A DNA stretch of 64,000 nucleotides from Maribacter thermophilus (GCF_001020565.1 NZ_LDAS01000001.1:3778002-3842001), one strand, 5' to 3'. Positions 26,537 through 37,478 are shown, numbered from the stretch's first letter. Translations and numbers: made by a program. Notes: a model not told the origin generated them from the sequence alone.

Positions 26537-29026
26537 TTATTTTGGTTCCAAGATCAAGTCTATTCTCTCTACAATATCTTGTAAATGATATTTGCTCATA
26601 CGGTCAGAAGTTCTTCCTATGGCATTTCTGGCATTTCTTTTTATAATGTTCAGTTCTGCCCTGGCGATAGATCTAATATCTGACTGGCTCGTGTTTACGG
26701 CGGTAGACTTTTGGTAGCCCCCAAAGTCAGGTTTTTTGGACTGATTTTCAGCCGTCATTAAATAGGCCAGACGATCAATATGTGCTTTTTGGAGATTTCT
26801 TCTATAGGTGTCTATTTTCTTGCCAGAAGAAAGCTCGGACCATATACCCTTTCTCAAATCATCCATCATATCTATTAAACTATAGGCTTCATTGCCGTTT
26901 AAAGCTTCATTTTCTATAAGACGGGCCATTTTGCCAAGGCTTAGAATATTGTCCAAGGTACGTACCTGTATTCCTCGTATGCGCTCTACGAATCCTGAAT
27001 ATTGGGTTTTGCCGAATATTTCTGAATCTAACAGCCATTCTGGGGTCTGAAACAATTGTTCCTGTAAGAACGCCATACAATTGGCTTGGTGGTCTTCTGG
27101 TACATGTGTGTATACGTCACCTTCTTGGTCATAGGTTTTATGGTGTTCGTAGACTCCTCCGATGTTGTTGGATACGTGACCCATGTATCTATTGAACTGA
27201 GAAATTACTTGTCCGTATAATGTTTCGAGGTCATCGTAATTCTTACCATCTTCTTTGGTCCATTCTATTAAATTGGGAACAATACGTTTTAAGTTGGCAA
27301 TACCATACTCACTTGCCTTAACTGCATTGTCGCCCAAATCTTCGGTTTGTGAACTGGGGTCTACGATATCTCCCACTTGTTGGTGTCCAAAACGATATAG
27401 TGGGTCTCCCGCATGTTCCAGTATCCAACTATCCAAAATAGGTTTTTCTTCTTTGGCGTCTTTATCTAAAATAGGTCTGTATCCCCATTTAATGGCGTAT
27501 TTGTCGTACACCCCGATTCCGGGCATTAAAGCAACACCTTCGTCCCCAGGTTGGGCTACATAGTTAAAACGTGCATAATCCATTATAGATGGTGCTGTTC
27601 CATATTTTTTTGTGAAAGTGGCTGACCTAAGTGAATCCACAGGATAGGCAACACTGCTTCCCATGTTGTGGGGCAGGCCTAATGTATGGCCTACTTCATG
27701 AGATGAAACAAAACGTATTAAACGTCCCATGACCTCTTCGTCGAATTCTACGCTCCGAGCCGCCGGGTTTATGGCTGCGGTCTGAACAAAGTACCAGTTT
27801 CTAAGCAAGGTCATTACATTGTGGTACCAATTTATATCGGATTCTAATATCTCACCGCTTCTAGGGTCGCTAACGTGCGGTCCGTTGGCATTTGGAATGG
27901 GAGAGGCCAAGTATCTTACCACGGAGTATCTTACGTCTTCGGGAGACCAATCTGGATCTTCTTCGGGAGTTGGAGGGTCTTTCGCAATAATGGCATTTTT
28001 AAAGCCAGCTGCTTCAAAAGCAACTTGCCAATCTTCGATACCTTGTTTTATATAAGGTACCCATTGCTTTGGTGTAGCCCTATCTATATAATAAACAATT
28101 TGTTTTTTGGGTTCTACAAGTTCCCCATTTTTAAATTTTTCCAAGTCTTCGTCTTTCACCTCTAGTCTCCAGCGATCCAAAAAGGTTACTGTCTTACTTT
28201 CTTGGGCGTCCAGGCCATAGTCTACTTGCCCTCGAGTGAACCATCCTACCCGACGGTCAAAATACCTCCTTTTCATGGGTTCTTTAGGTAGTAAAACCAT
28301 CGAGTTGTTTATTTCTATGGAAATGGAGCCTAAACTTCCATTACTTGGTGGTGCACTCGCCAAATAGGTCTTAACGTGTCTGGCCTCTACATTTAACGGG
28401 TAACTTTTAATACTCTCTATAAAACTCCTGCTATCGTCTAAACGAGAAACCTTGTATCTTTTTCTGTATGATTCGGGTAGGCCCAGGGCCTTGGTATCCT
28501 TGGTGAAAATATCATCCACTGCTATAACCGTAGCAGGATTTAGGGAGTCTTTTTTAAAGGCTTTAATGTCAAAAGCGTAAAGAACAGGTTCAAAATTAGA
28601 ATTTACCACAGCTTCGTGTACGGGGAGCGAATCTGCTGCGACCACATCGTGTGATACAACCCGTAGCAATACCTTTTTGTCCTTCTTTTCCCAGCGGAGC
28701 ACCTGGGTATTTATTTTCCCCCCGCCAAAACCGATTTTAGATGCGGTTTTAGAAATACGGCTTACCATTAACATTTCCCTATTAAAAAGGGAATCGGGTA
28801 TTTCGTAATAATATTTGTCCTCTACTACATGAACGTCAAAAAGTCCTTTATCGGTTTTGGCATCTTTGGTAATGACTTTGTCGTAAGGTTTTATTTTGTC
28901 TTTGCTAGGCTTCTCGGAAGTATTCTCCGTTTTGTTTTTCTTCTTTTTAAATATTTGTGCATCAGAAGTTTGGTAGCTGAGTGCAAAAACTAAAATTAGT
29001 AATGGAAATAGTGATTTTTTGATCAT
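26537..29026 (-). CDS. Secreted zinc metalloprotease, DUF5117/DUF5118 type
   Basis: 829 residues. Signal peptide ending near YQTSDAQ; then the DUF5118 and DUF5117 regions (about 40-330). The zinc-binding motif SSHEVGHTLGLPHNMGSS (about 440) is an extended metzincin-type HExxHxxGxxH. C-terminal helical domain of about 330 residues. The protein is periplasmic or secreted and its substrate is unknown; the family is widespread in Bacteroidota as single-copy zinc-dependent peptidase. Its transcript is terminated at 26420-26447. Confidence 0.9.
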   Translation of the reverse strand: MIKKSLFPLLILVFALSYQTSDAQIFKKKKNKTENTSEKPSKDKIKPYDKVITKDAKTDKGLFDVHVVEDKYYYEIPDSLFNREMLMVSRISKTASKIGFGGGKINTQVLRWEKKDKKVLLRVVSHDVVAADSLPVHEAVVNSNFEPVLYAFDIKAFKKDSLNPATVIAVDDIFTKDTKALGLPESYRKRYKVSRLDDSRSFIESIKSYPLNVEARHVKTYLASAPPSNGSLGSISIEINNSMVLLPKEPMKRRYFDRRVGWFTRGQVDYGLDAQESKTVTFLDRWRLEVKDEDLEKFKNGELVEPKKQIVYYIDRATPKQWVPYIKQGIEDWQVAFEAAGFKNAIIAKDPPTPEEDPDWSPEDVRYSVVRYLASPIPNANGPHVSDPRSGEILESDINWYHNVMTLLRNWYFVQTAAINPAARSVEFDEEVMGRLIRFVSSHEVGHTLGLPHNMGSSVAYPVDSLRSATFTKKYGTAPSIMDYARFNYVAQPGDEGVALMPGIGVYDKYAIKWGYRPILDKDAKEEKPILDSWILEHAGDPLYRFGHQQVGDIVDPSSQTEDLGDNAVKASEYGIANLKRIVPNLIEWTKEDGKNYDDLETLYGQVISQFNRYMGHVSNNIGGVYEHHKTYDQEGDVYTHVPEDHQANCMAFLQEQLFQTPEWLLDSEIFGKTQYSGFVERIRGIQVRTLDNILSLGKMARLIENEALNGNEAYSLIDMMDDLRKGIWSELSSGKKIDTYRRNLQKAHIDRLAYLMTAENQSKKPDFGGYQKSTAVNTSQSDIRSIARAELNIIKRNARNAIGRTSDRMSKYHLQDIVERIDLILEPK

Positions 29027-29183
29027 TTTTTTTGAATAGTTTGCTGAGTTTGCTAAATTTCAAAGTACTGAAAAATTAATTTAAGGTATTGTTAACGAAA
29101 TCATAAGCATAAATTGTAACATTTTACTTTTTATACAGTCCATTAAAGGGGAAATATCATTTTTGTTTCTGAATTAGTTAATT

Positions 29184-29219
29184 ATAAGGCCCTTACATGT
29201 ACAAGGGTCTTATTTTTTT
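29184..29219. terminator. Hairpin downstream of the SLC13 permease gene
   Basis: An 11-bp stem ATAAGGCCCTT/AAGGGTCTTAT with one mismatch or wobble and an 8-base loop. A T-run follows only on the plus strand, where no gene ends, so its role as terminator of the minus-strand permease gene is uncertain. Confidence 0.45.
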
Positions 29220-29227
29220 AGATACTG

Positions 29228-30658
29228 TTAAAATAATAAAGGGAGAACGAATTGAAACAACCCGATCAATAAAACAATGGCAATGATATTTAGTAGAAAA
29301 CCTACTCTGGCCATCTCGTAAACCTTAATATATCCGCTGGCAAAAACAATAGCGTTTGGTGGCGTGGCCATGGGTAACATAAAAGCACAGCTGCTTGCCA
29401 TGGTTATAGGAATGAGTAAATGTTCGATCGGTAGTCCCAGTCCTAAAGCTATACCGGCAACTACCGGGGCCAATACGGCTACCAAGGCAACATTGCTCAT
29501 AAGCTCGGTCATAAACAGCATTAGAAATATCAATAGGCTCGCGGTAAAAAGAATACTTATTTCACTTTCCGCAATAGTAGAGGCGACTAGGTCTACAATG
29601 CCGGTAACCGACATTCCTTTTGCTAAAGCCAAACCGCCACCGAACAATACAAGAATGCCCCAGGCCAGGTTTTTGGTGTCTCGCCAATCTAGTATAAAAA
29701 GACCCTTTTTAATGCTAAAAGGGATCGTGAACAACGCCAAGGCGGCAAAAATACTTATCATCGCGTCCGATATTCCCAAATTAGGAATGATCGAATTTAT
29801 TACAGTTCTAAATATCCATAAGAAAGTGGTAATGCCAAAAATGACCAGCACCATTTTTTCTTTTCTAGTTGCGGGTCCCAATTTTTGTAACTCATGGTCT
29901 ATGATAGATTTAGAGGCGTTAAATTTAAGTCCCTTATTGGGGTACATCAATTTTACAAGAGCCAAATAACAGATAGATACCATTATAATGGAGAAGGGGA
30001 GGCCAATGATCATCCATTTTAGAAAGGAGATTTCTATGTTGTACTCATTTTCCAATAGTCCGATAAGGACAGAGTTTGGTGGTGTGCCGATAACGGTGGC
30101 AATACCACCGGCATTTGCCGAAAATGCGATTCCGAGCATAACACTTAAGGCAAAGTTGCGGTCACGTTTCGTAAATCCATCGGTATCGTTTACCAGTAAT
30201 TGAATCACCGACATGGCTATAGGCAGCATAACCACTGTACTTGCGGTGTTGCTTATCCACATACTTAGAACTGCGGTAGCTATCATAAAACCGAGTACCA
30301 CTTTGTTGGGGGTGGTGCCCGTGATTTTTATGATGCTAAGTGCAATTCGTTTGTGCAGGTTAACCTTTTCTAGGGCCAAAGCCATTACAAACCCTCCAAA
30401 GAATAAAAATACAATCGGGCTGCCGTAGTTTGCCCCCACCTCTTCCATGGGCATCACCTTTAAAAGAGGGAATAGTAATAAAGGTAGTAAGGCGGTTACC
30501 GAGATGGAAACAGCTTCTGTAATCCACCAAACGATCATCCAAATCGCAATTGAAATTACGGGGTCTCCCTTTTCGGAGACAAGCTCAAAAGGTAAAAGGT
30601 TGGTTATAATAAAAATGGTAGGCCCTAAGGCCAAACCGATTTTTTTGCTTAGTTCCAT
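29228..30658 (-). CDS. SLC13/DASS-family sodium:anion symporter
   Basis: 476 residues with about a dozen membrane segments. DASS signatures: WWITEAVSISVTALLPL near residue 45, SNTASTVVMLPIA near 135, and IGTPPNSVLIG near 190, with the second half repeat ELMSNVALVAVLAPVV and MATPPNAIVFA near the end. The family imports dicarboxylates, sulfate or citrate with sodium. The substrate cannot be told. Single gene; the 450-base region upstream is shared with a SusC gene transcribed away from it. Confidence 0.92.
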   Translation of the reverse strand: MELSKKIGLALGPTIFIITNLLPFELVSEKGDPVISIAIWMIVWWITEAVSISVTALLPLLLFPLLKVMPMEEVGANYGSPIVFLFFGGFVMALALEKVNLHKRIALSIIKITGTTPNKVVLGFMIATAVLSMWISNTASTVVMLPIAMSVIQLLVNDTDGFTKRDRNFALSVMLGIAFSANAGGIATVIGTPPNSVLIGLLENEYNIEISFLKWMIIGLPFSIIMVSICYLALVKLMYPNKGLKFNASKSIIDHELQKLGPATRKEKMVLVIFGITTFLWIFRTVINSIIPNLGISDAMISIFAALALFTIPFSIKKGLFILDWRDTKNLAWGILVLFGGGLALAKGMSVTGIVDLVASTIAESEISILFTASLLIFLMLFMTELMSNVALVAVLAPVVAGIALGLGLPIEHLLIPITMASSCAFMLPMATPPNAIVFASGYIKVYEMARVGFLLNIIAIVLLIGLFQFVLPLLF

Positions 30659-31108
30659 TAAGTCCTAAGCTATGCTTTTTTGATAAAATTTAAAAATATA
30701 AACCTTGTAGGTTGTTTTTGCAATCATTTTGATTTGTGAAAAGTTGAAGATTTATAGTAGATAAATAGGGGAAGAAACTAACCTGGGTCTAAAAAGGGTG
30801 TTGTGCAACATTTGGGTGATACTGTGTTCGTAAACTCTTCGTTCAATTGTTCTTTTTTAGGTTTGTTTCTCATAAAATAACCGTATAGTTTTTTCTCTTG
30901 TTCTTCTGTAGCTCAAGGCAATTGTGATGAAAATTAATTTGATATAACAACAATTTTACTGTAGTAAAATTATATTCTTTTCAATAGCTATATAGTCATT
31001 TTAAGGGTATTTTATTTGTTGGGTATTCTTAAATTTTTACAAAATCTAATTTGCATTATTAACGGTAAATTATGATTTTAGATACCCTAAAATTCAAATA
31101 ATTTAACT
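30659..31108. other. Intergenic region between the SLC13 permease and SusC genes
   Basis: 450 AT-rich bases that must hold the divergent promoters of the permease (minus) and SusC (plus) genes. I find no exact TAnnTTTG promoter; TTTG at 31050-31053 and TATGATTT at 31071-31078 are a weak candidate pair for SusC. A 31-codon frame on the minus strand (30778-30873) is described separately. Nothing else is evident. Confidence 0.5.
30778..30873 (-). CDS. Possible 31-residue peptide with a CC pair
   Basis: ATG at 30871-30873, TAG at 30778-30780. The peptide is charged at the start (MRNKPKKEQLNEE) and ends SPKCCTTPFLDPG. It has no hydrophobic segment. No ribosome-binding signal can be used in this phylum and no family is recognised, so this is only a candidate. 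Confidence 0.25.
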   Translation of the reverse strand: MRNKPKKEQLNEEFTNTVSPKCCTTPFLDPG

Positions 31109-34100
31109 ATGAAAACTAAACTTAATGGATTGTTAACGCTATTCTTGGCGTTTGTTGTGCATACATCCTATGCACAAGACAAGACAATTACCGGTACGGT
31201 TAAGGATTCCGAAGGCCTTCCGCTGCCCGGTGTTAACATTGTTGTAGAAGGGACCACAAAAGGTACCCAAACAGATTTTGATGGAAACTATGCCATCAAA
31301 GCAACTCAAGGGCAAACGTTGCTCTTTACTTATATTGGGCAAAAGACCACAAAACGGGTTGTCGGGGCCGGCAACGTAATCAACGTGCAGATGGAAGAAG
31401 ATGCACAAGCCCTTGATGAAGTGGTGGTAACGGGTGTCGCGGGTGCCACCAATGTGAAGAAACTCTCAGTAACGGTGGCTAAGGTAACTGCAGATGAACT
31501 GCAGAATGTTCCGGCCGCTTCTGCAGCCAGCGCGCTTCAAGGTAAAGTTTCCGGTGTAACGGTGACCAATCTTGGTCGTCCTGGACAAGGCGCCAATATT
31601 ATTCTTAGGGGAGCCAAAAATCTTTTTGGATCTCAAAGTCCTTTGGTCATCGTTGATGGTGTTTTTGTAGAAGGTGGGCTTTCGGATATAAATGTTGATG
31701 ATATAGAGTCATTTGAAATAGTAAAAGGGGCTTCGGCTTCTTCTCTATATGGATCACGAGCAGGAAATGGTGTTATAGTGGTTACAACCAAGAAAGGGAA
31801 AGAGGGCAAGACCCAAGTGACTATTAGGTCAGAAGTAGGTTTTTCTGAGCTTGGCAATAAAATGGATATCAACAAGTCACATCATTACGTGCTGGCATCG
31901 GATTATGAAAATTACTTAGGCCAGTTTACAAAATATGAAGGAGTGACCTACCCAAGTGGTTATCAAGGGGTGAGGGTCCCAACCGTTGTTGGAGCCAGAA
32001 TAGAGGAAGATGATTTGTACTCCGATAATCCTTATGGGGTTTATCATGATTTTCAAGATGAGTTCTTTAGAAAAGGCTTTAATCAGACAATTTATACCTC
32101 GGTGTCTTCGGGTAGTGAAAAATCGCAAACCTTTTTCTCGTACGAACACACCGAAAATGAAGGTATTCTTATAGAAACCGAAGGTTATGCACGAAACAGT
32201 TTTAGGCTTAATACCGATTTTAAAATTAATGATTGGCTTAAGTTTTCTGCATCCAACCTTTTTGTTAAAACAAAAGATTATGTTCCTACGGGTGATAGTG
32301 GTTTGTATAGGGCGGCCACCCGTGTAAGTCCTGATGCCAATGTTTTTGCGGACAACCCCGATGGGCAACCTTATTACTACTATCCAGATCAATGGCAGTC
32401 AGAAGTAACCAATCCATTGTATTATCTAAGTACATATAATCGTCTTGCAAGACAGCAACGTTTTTTGGGTGGATATAACCTAAATATTAAACTTGCCGAT
32501 TGGATCAACTTGGATTCTGAGTATTCTTTCGAGAAAAGGGACTATCGGTATACCACATATAGACCTTATGAAACCTATACGTCTTCTGGAGATGACGAAC
32601 TTGGTTTTGAATATTCAAAAGGGTCGCTCTATAAATTTTCATCCTATGGATTGTCGCAAAAAGCTCAGTTCACGGCCAATATAGCTCAAAAATGGGGTGA
32701 ATTGAACCTAAAATCAAAGTTGAGTTTCTTAATGGAAGATAGGTATTACGAGAATTACGATGCCTCTGGATATGACTTTCTTTATAAAGATTTGCCGACA
32801 ATGGATAACTTTGATACTTCTACCATTTCCTCTTCTTCCGATAGCCAAACCGAACGTGCTAAAAACTTTTTTGCCATCGTTGGCTTAGATTATAAGGATA
32901 GATATATTCTTGACGGAATGTTTAGGTATGACGGTTCGTCACTTTTTGGAGAAAACGAAAAATGGGCGCCCTATTACAGGATTTCGGGAGCGTACCGAAT
33001 TAGTCAGGACCTTCCTATTAAAGGAATAGACGAACTAAAAGTACATGCGTCTTACGGAACTTCGGGGCAGCGTCCAGGATTTAATTGGCAATACGAACAA
33101 ACAGGTATTTCCGACGGTAGTCTTTCAACCGATAGATTAAAAGGTAATCCGGATTTGAAGCCCTCTAGAACCTCGGAAATGGAAGTAGGCTTAAATCTAG
33201 ACTTTTTGGACAATAGATTCAGGTTGGAAGCCAACTATTCAAAATCGGAAACAGAAGACCAATTCATGAAAGTTGATTTGTTTTCACCAGCCAATGCAGG
33301 TAAAAACAAACAATGGCAAAATGTGGGTACTGTAGCGTTCGATACATATGAAGCATCGTTACAGGTAGATGCTATAAGGAACGATAATACCAATTGGACC
33401 CTTGGGTTTAATTTTGCCACTACCAAAAATGAAATTAAAGAACTATCTGTATCTTCTATGAAAGTAGGACCGGACGATCTTTTCTATATTAATGAAAATG
33501 AAGAGTTTGGTAGCATGTACGGAAGAAAATTCGTTACTTCTTTAGAAGAAATGGAAAATCAACTAGGGGCCGGCGAAAGCATATCGGACTATGTGGTAAA
33601 TTCTGATGGTGTGGTAGTTTTGGCCTCATCTGTTGGAACCGAAGATGAAAAGGGAATTATAAAGTTAAACGAAGACGGTTCGGTCGCATATGAAAAAATC
33701 GGTAACCAAAATGCGGATTTTCAATTAGGGATTACCTCTAATTTCTCATATAAGAATTTTGGGTTCTACATGCTTTGGGACTGGAAGCAAGGGGGTGATG
33801 TATATAACCGCAATTATCAGTGGAACACCATTGATTTAAGAAGTGCTATTGTGGACCAAGCTGGTAAACCGGTAGACCAAAAGAAAACAACAACATATTA
33901 TGCGTCTCTTTATGATGTTAACCAAAATAACGCTTTTTGGGTAGAGGATGGTTCTTTTGTGAAACTTAGAGAGGCATCTTTGTCATACACTTTGGATAAG
34001 AAAGCATTGGACAATGTTGCCGGAGGATTTTTTGACTCGATAAAATTTAGTTTGATCGGTAGAAATCTATTAACATTTTCCGATTATAAAGGATGGGACC

Positions 34101-34207
34101 CAGAGGTGGCCCAATATGACAGTGAAACATTACAGTACTATTCTGTGGATTATGGTGTTTATCCTGTTCAAAGAGCATATTCTTTTTCACTACAATTTAA
34201 ATTTTAA
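31109..34207 (+). CDS. SusC/RagA-family TonB-dependent outer-membrane transporter
   Basis: 1032 residues. Signal peptide ending HTSYAQ; a carboxypeptidase-D-like beta-sandwich with the family hallmark GTQTDFDGNY; the plug domain with the LQGKVSGVTV and VIVDGV motifs and the ANGVI-like GNGVIVVTTKKG; then a 22-strand barrel that ends in aromatic FSLQFKF. It imports large nutrients such as oligosaccharides or peptides together with the SusD lipoprotein encoded five bases downstream. No polysaccharide-degrading enzyme lies nearby, so the substrate is unknown. Confidence 0.95.
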   Translation: MKTKLNGLLTLFLAFVVHTSYAQDKTITGTVKDSEGLPLPGVNIVVEGTTKGTQTDFDGNYAIKATQGQTLLFTYIGQKTTKRVVGAGNVINVQMEEDAQALDEVVVTGVAGATNVKKLSVTVAKVTADELQNVPAASAASALQGKVSGVTVTNLGRPGQGANIILRGAKNLFGSQSPLVIVDGVFVEGGLSDINVDDIESFEIVKGASASSLYGSRAGNGVIVVTTKKGKEGKTQVTIRSEVGFSELGNKMDINKSHHYVLASDYENYLGQFTKYEGVTYPSGYQGVRVPTVVGARIEEDDLYSDNPYGVYHDFQDEFFRKGFNQTIYTSVSSGSEKSQTFFSYEHTENEGILIETEGYARNSFRLNTDFKINDWLKFSASNLFVKTKDYVPTGDSGLYRAATRVSPDANVFADNPDGQPYYYYPDQWQSEVTNPLYYLSTYNRLARQQRFLGGYNLNIKLADWINLDSEYSFEKRDYRYTTYRPYETYTSSGDDELGFEYSKGSLYKFSSYGLSQKAQFTANIAQKWGELNLKSKLSFLMEDRYYENYDASGYDFLYKDLPTMDNFDTSTISSSSDSQTERAKNFFAIVGLDYKDRYILDGMFRYDGSSLFGENEKWAPYYRISGAYRISQDLPIKGIDELKVHASYGTSGQRPGFNWQYEQTGISDGSLSTDRLKGNPDLKPSRTSEMEVGLNLDFLDNRFRLEANYSKSETEDQFMKVDLFSPANAGKNKQWQNVGTVAFDTYEASLQVDAIRNDNTNWTLGFNFATTKNEIKELSVSSMKVGPDDLFYINENEEFGSMYGRKFVTSLEEMENQLGAGESISDYVVNSDGVVVLASSVGTEDEKGIIKLNEDGSVAYEKIGNQNADFQLGITSNFSYKNFGFYMLWDWKQGGDVYNRNYQWNTIDLRSAIVDQAGKPVDQKKTTTYYASLYDVNQNNAFWVEDGSFVKLREASLSYTLDKKALDNVAGGFFDSIKFSLIGRNLLTFSDYKGWDPEVAQYDSETLQYYSVDYGVYPVQRAYSFSLQFKF

Positions 34208-34211
34208 ACAA

Positions 34212-35666
34212 ATGAAAACTAATAAAATACTTGTCTTATTTTCACTCATGGCCTTTTTGATAGGTTGTGATGATTTTGACACTAATTTGGATGTTGGAAA
34301 TCCGGAGAACCCAAATGATGAGATATTGGCAACAGACCCTGTTGCTCTAGAGTCAACTGCGGGAACCTTGATCAATAACTGGTTCCAGACCACCCATAGT
34401 TATGATAGTCCTGTGTTTGCCATGGCTACCATGTCAGATGTTCTAACCTGTTCATGGGGTAATTTTGGAATGCGCGATACTTCAAGCGAACCTAGGGTAG
34501 CTTTTAACAATCAAGGTAGCTATGGAAATGCAGTTATAAATGAATCTTTTTTTAACTCCATGTATTCTATTCTTAGTGATGCCAATACCATTATGTATGC
34601 CGTAAATGCAGGAGTTGAATTTGAAAACCCCGAGGCTGTGGCCGCCCTTGGCAGATTTACACAAGCTATTATTGTGGGATATTTGGCCATGACCTATGAT
34701 CAAGTGTGGCTTTCTGATGAAAATGGAGTGCTCAATGAAGGAGAATCTGTTGGTTACAAGGAGGCAATGGACTATGCGATAGGTAAATTGGACGAAGCTA
34801 TAGCCATAGCGAACCAATCCTCTTTTACACTGCCTGAAACTTGGGTTCCAGGAATGACCATAGATAATTATTACTTGGCCTCATTGATGAATTCCTTTGG
34901 TGCACGGATGCTTACTATGAATGCACGAAACTCTACAGAAAGGGATGCTACGGATTGGGAAAAAGTCTTGGAATATGCCAATAATGGTATAACAGTAGAT
35001 TTTGCCCCTCTAGCCGACGATGTGGTCTGGTATGATCTATATAAGACCTATGCTGTTTATACCGGATGGGCCAGGGTAGATATGTATGTTATAAATCTGA
35101 TGGATCCATCAACGCCCGCATATTGGCCAGAAGATGCTACGGTACTTCCAGAATCTACCAGTGCCGATGCAAGATTGACAACGGATTTCGAATATCTTTC
35201 ATCTCAAGATTTTAATGCCGCTAGGGGAACATATCACTATAGTAGTTATAGATACAGCAGATATGACGATTATATATCTCAATGGACTACTCCTATGCAA
35301 GAGTTTGTTGTTTCTGAAAATGACATGTACAAGGCAGAAGCATTATTAAGACTCGGAAGGTATGAAGAAGCCGCAGAGGTGATAAATTCAGGGACCAGGT
35401 CTACTAGAGGTCAGCTGCCAGATATTGGAAATTCTCCTGAAGAAATTGCCGATGCAATACATTATGAGCGGTTGGTAGAGTTTCCATTTACAGGCTATGG
35501 GCTTAATTTCTTTGAAATGCGTAAAGAAAATTTATTACAAAAAGGTACAATGCTACATTTTCCAGTTCCTGGGACAGCTTTGGCTGCAATACCTGCGGAG
35601 TATTATACTTTTGGAGGTACATCTGGCGAACCTGGTGTTGACTATTCCACCGGAGGTTGGAGATAA
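34212..35666 (+). CDS. SusD-like_2 family nutrient-binding lipoprotein
   Basis: 484 residues from the ATG at 34212 (MKTNKILVLFS); the frame is open 32 codons further upstream but that would overlap the SusC gene end. Lipobox FLIGC near residue 17. The TPR-like alpha-helical core has features of the SusD-like_2 subfamily (DSPVFAMATMSDVLTCSW; AIIVGYLAMTYDQVWLSD). It covers the SusC barrel at the cell surface. A very strong terminator follows at 35695. Confidence 0.9.
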   Translation: MKTNKILVLFSLMAFLIGCDDFDTNLDVGNPENPNDEILATDPVALESTAGTLINNWFQTTHSYDSPVFAMATMSDVLTCSWGNFGMRDTSSEPRVAFNNQGSYGNAVINESFFNSMYSILSDANTIMYAVNAGVEFENPEAVAALGRFTQAIIVGYLAMTYDQVWLSDENGVLNEGESVGYKEAMDYAIGKLDEAIAIANQSSFTLPETWVPGMTIDNYYLASLMNSFGARMLTMNARNSTERDATDWEKVLEYANNGITVDFAPLADDVVWYDLYKTYAVYTGWARVDMYVINLMDPSTPAYWPEDATVLPESTSADARLTTDFEYLSSQDFNAARGTYHYSSYRYSRYDDYISQWTTPMQEFVVSENDMYKAEALLRLGRYEEAAEVINSGTRSTRGQLPDIGNSPEEIADAIHYERLVEFPFTGYGLNFFEMRKENLLQKGTMLHFPVPGTALAAIPAEYYTFGGTSGEPGVDYSTGGWR

Positions 35667-35694
35667 TCGTATCCTTATAATAAGGTAATAGTAA

Positions 35695-35726
35695 AAGAGC
35701 CGCATTAAAAAATGCGGCTCTTTTTT
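35695..35726 (+). terminator. Terminator of the SusC/SusD operon
   Basis: Perfect 12-bp stem AAGAGCCGCATT/AATGCGGCTCTT with an AAAA loop and a run of six T at its end. Confidence 0.9.
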
Positions 35727-35786
35727 ATATAGTACTATATGTATTTTAACAAGATGGGTGGCTTTTGGGTATTCTTAAAAAAGAAC

Positions 35787-37478
35787 CTACTCCTCTAGTT
35801 TTACCAACAGAGATTCTCCTTCTTTAAATACCTTGGCCAATTTGTGTTTGGTGAGTCCCTTAATGCTTTTATCCCATCCTTTGTTACTTAATCCCGATTG
35901 TGATTTTAGCTCCGACAAAGGCATGGTCTTTTCTTTCTTAAGGATGTCAAAAACTGCTTTTTCGTTTTCAGAAAGTTCAACCTGTTTTTTCTCTGGCCTC
36001 ATTTGGGGAAAGAACAATACCTCTTGTATAGACGAATTGTTGGTCATTAACATTACCAAACGGTCTATACCTATACCAATACCAGAAGTAGGGGGCATAC
36101 CATACTCCAATGCCCTAATAAAGTCTTGATCTATGAACATGGCCTCGTCATCTCCTTTTTCCGATAGTCTCAGTTGCTCTTCAAAACGCTCTCTTTGATC
36201 TATGGGGTCGTTTAGCTCAGAGTAGCAGTTGGCCAGTTCTTTTCCGTTTACCATTAACTCAAAACGCTCCGTTAATCTTGGGTTGTCTCTATGTTGTTTT
36301 GTCAACGGGCTCATTTCTTTTGGGTAATCGGTAATAAAGGTGGGTTGTATGTAGTGGTGTTCGCACTTTTCTCCGAATATCTCATCGATAAGTTTGCCGA
36401 CACCCATAGTTTCGTCTACTTCGATTCCCAATTTTTTTGCGGTTTCACGTAGTTCCTCCTCGTTCATGTCAGAGACATCTATGCCGGTATGTATCTTAAT
36501 AGCTTCCAAAATAGGAACCCTTGCGTACGGAGCCTTAAATTCTATCTCATTGTCACCGACTTGTAATTTAGAGGTTCCGTTGGCGTCAATAGCTATTTTT
36601 TCCAAAAGTTGTTCCGTAGTCTCCATCATCCAGTTGTAGTCTTTATAGGCTACATAGAGTTCCATCACGGTAAACTCGGGGTTGTGGGTACGGTCCATGC
36701 CTTCGTTTCTAAAATCCTTGGCAAATTCATAGACCCCATCAAAACCACCGACGATCAATCTTTTTAAATAAAGTTCGTTTGCAATTCTCAAGTATAACGG
36801 AATGTTCAATGCGTTGTGGTGGGTAAGAAAAGGCCTAGCTGCGGCACCGCCCGGTATGGGTTGCAGAATAGGTGTTTCTACCTCTAAATAACCACGTTCG
36901 TTATAAAACTCCCTGATACTGTTGGTTATTTTGGTTCTTTTTATAAATGTCTCCTTAACCTTTGGGTTTACTATAAGGTCCACATATCGTTGGCGATACC
37001 TAAGTTCGGGGTCGTTAAATTCATCGTATACATTGCCATCGGCATCTACTTTTGGTAGTGGTAACGGTCTTAATGCCTTGCTCAGCATTTTAAATTTTTT
37101 GACCATTACTGTCTTTTCTCCCACTTTAGTGGTAAATAGCTCGCCTTCAATACCAATAATGTCACCTATATCCAAAAGCTTTTTATAGACATCGTTATAA
37201 AGGGTCTTGTCGTCACCTGTACAAATTTCATCTCTGTTGAAATATACCTGAATACGGCCTTCGCTATCTTGAAGCTCTGCAAAGGAAGCCTTTCCTTGTA
37301 TACGTCGAGACATCAGCCTACCGGCTATGATGACCTTTTTTCCTTCAACATAATCGGTCTTGATACTTTTTGAAGTGGCATTTACAGGGTACAATGCGGC
37401 TGGGTAAGGGTCTATGCCCATTTCCCTTAATTTGGCCAATTTTTCTCTTCTTACAACCTCTTGTTCGGATAACTGCAT
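35787..37478 (-). CDS. lysS: Lysine--tRNA ligase (class II) with C-terminal helical extension
   Basis: 563 residues. The OB-fold anticodon-binding domain ([19 protein letters not shown]) precedes the class II core with [20 protein letters not shown] and the motif 3 [12 protein letters not shown]. The canonical enzyme ends near FFPQMRPEK (about residue 500). Here about 65 further residues follow ([50 protein letters not shown]), helical and winged-helix-like. A TATATTTG -7 box on the minus strand (37498-37505) lies 20 bases before the start. The catalytic part shows no defect. Confidence 0.96.
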   Translation of the reverse strand: MQLSEQEVVRREKLAKLREMGIDPYPAALYPVNATSKSIKTDYVEGKKVIIAGRLMSRRIQGKASFAELQDSEGRIQVYFNRDEICTGDDKTLYNDVYKKLLDIGDIIGIEGELFTTKVGEKTVMVKKFKMLSKALRPLPLPKVDADGNVYDEFNDPELRYRQRYVDLIVNPKVKETFIKRTKITNSIREFYNERGYLEVETPILQPIPGGAAARPFLTHHNALNIPLYLRIANELYLKRLIVGGFDGVYEFAKDFRNEGMDRTHNPEFTVMELYVAYKDYNWMMETTEQLLEKIAIDANGTSKLQVGDNEIEFKAPYARVPILEAIKIHTGIDVSDMNEEELRETAKKLGIEVDETMGVGKLIDEIFGEKCEHHYIQPTFITDYPKEMSPLTKQHRDNPRLTERFELMVNGKELANCYSELNDPIDQRERFEEQLRLSEKGDDEAMFIDQDFIRALEYGMPPTSGIGIGIDRLVMLMTNNSSIQEVLFFPQMRPEKKQVELSENEKAVFDILKKEKTMPLSELKSQSGLSNKGWDKSIKGLTKHKLAKVFKEGESLLVKLEE

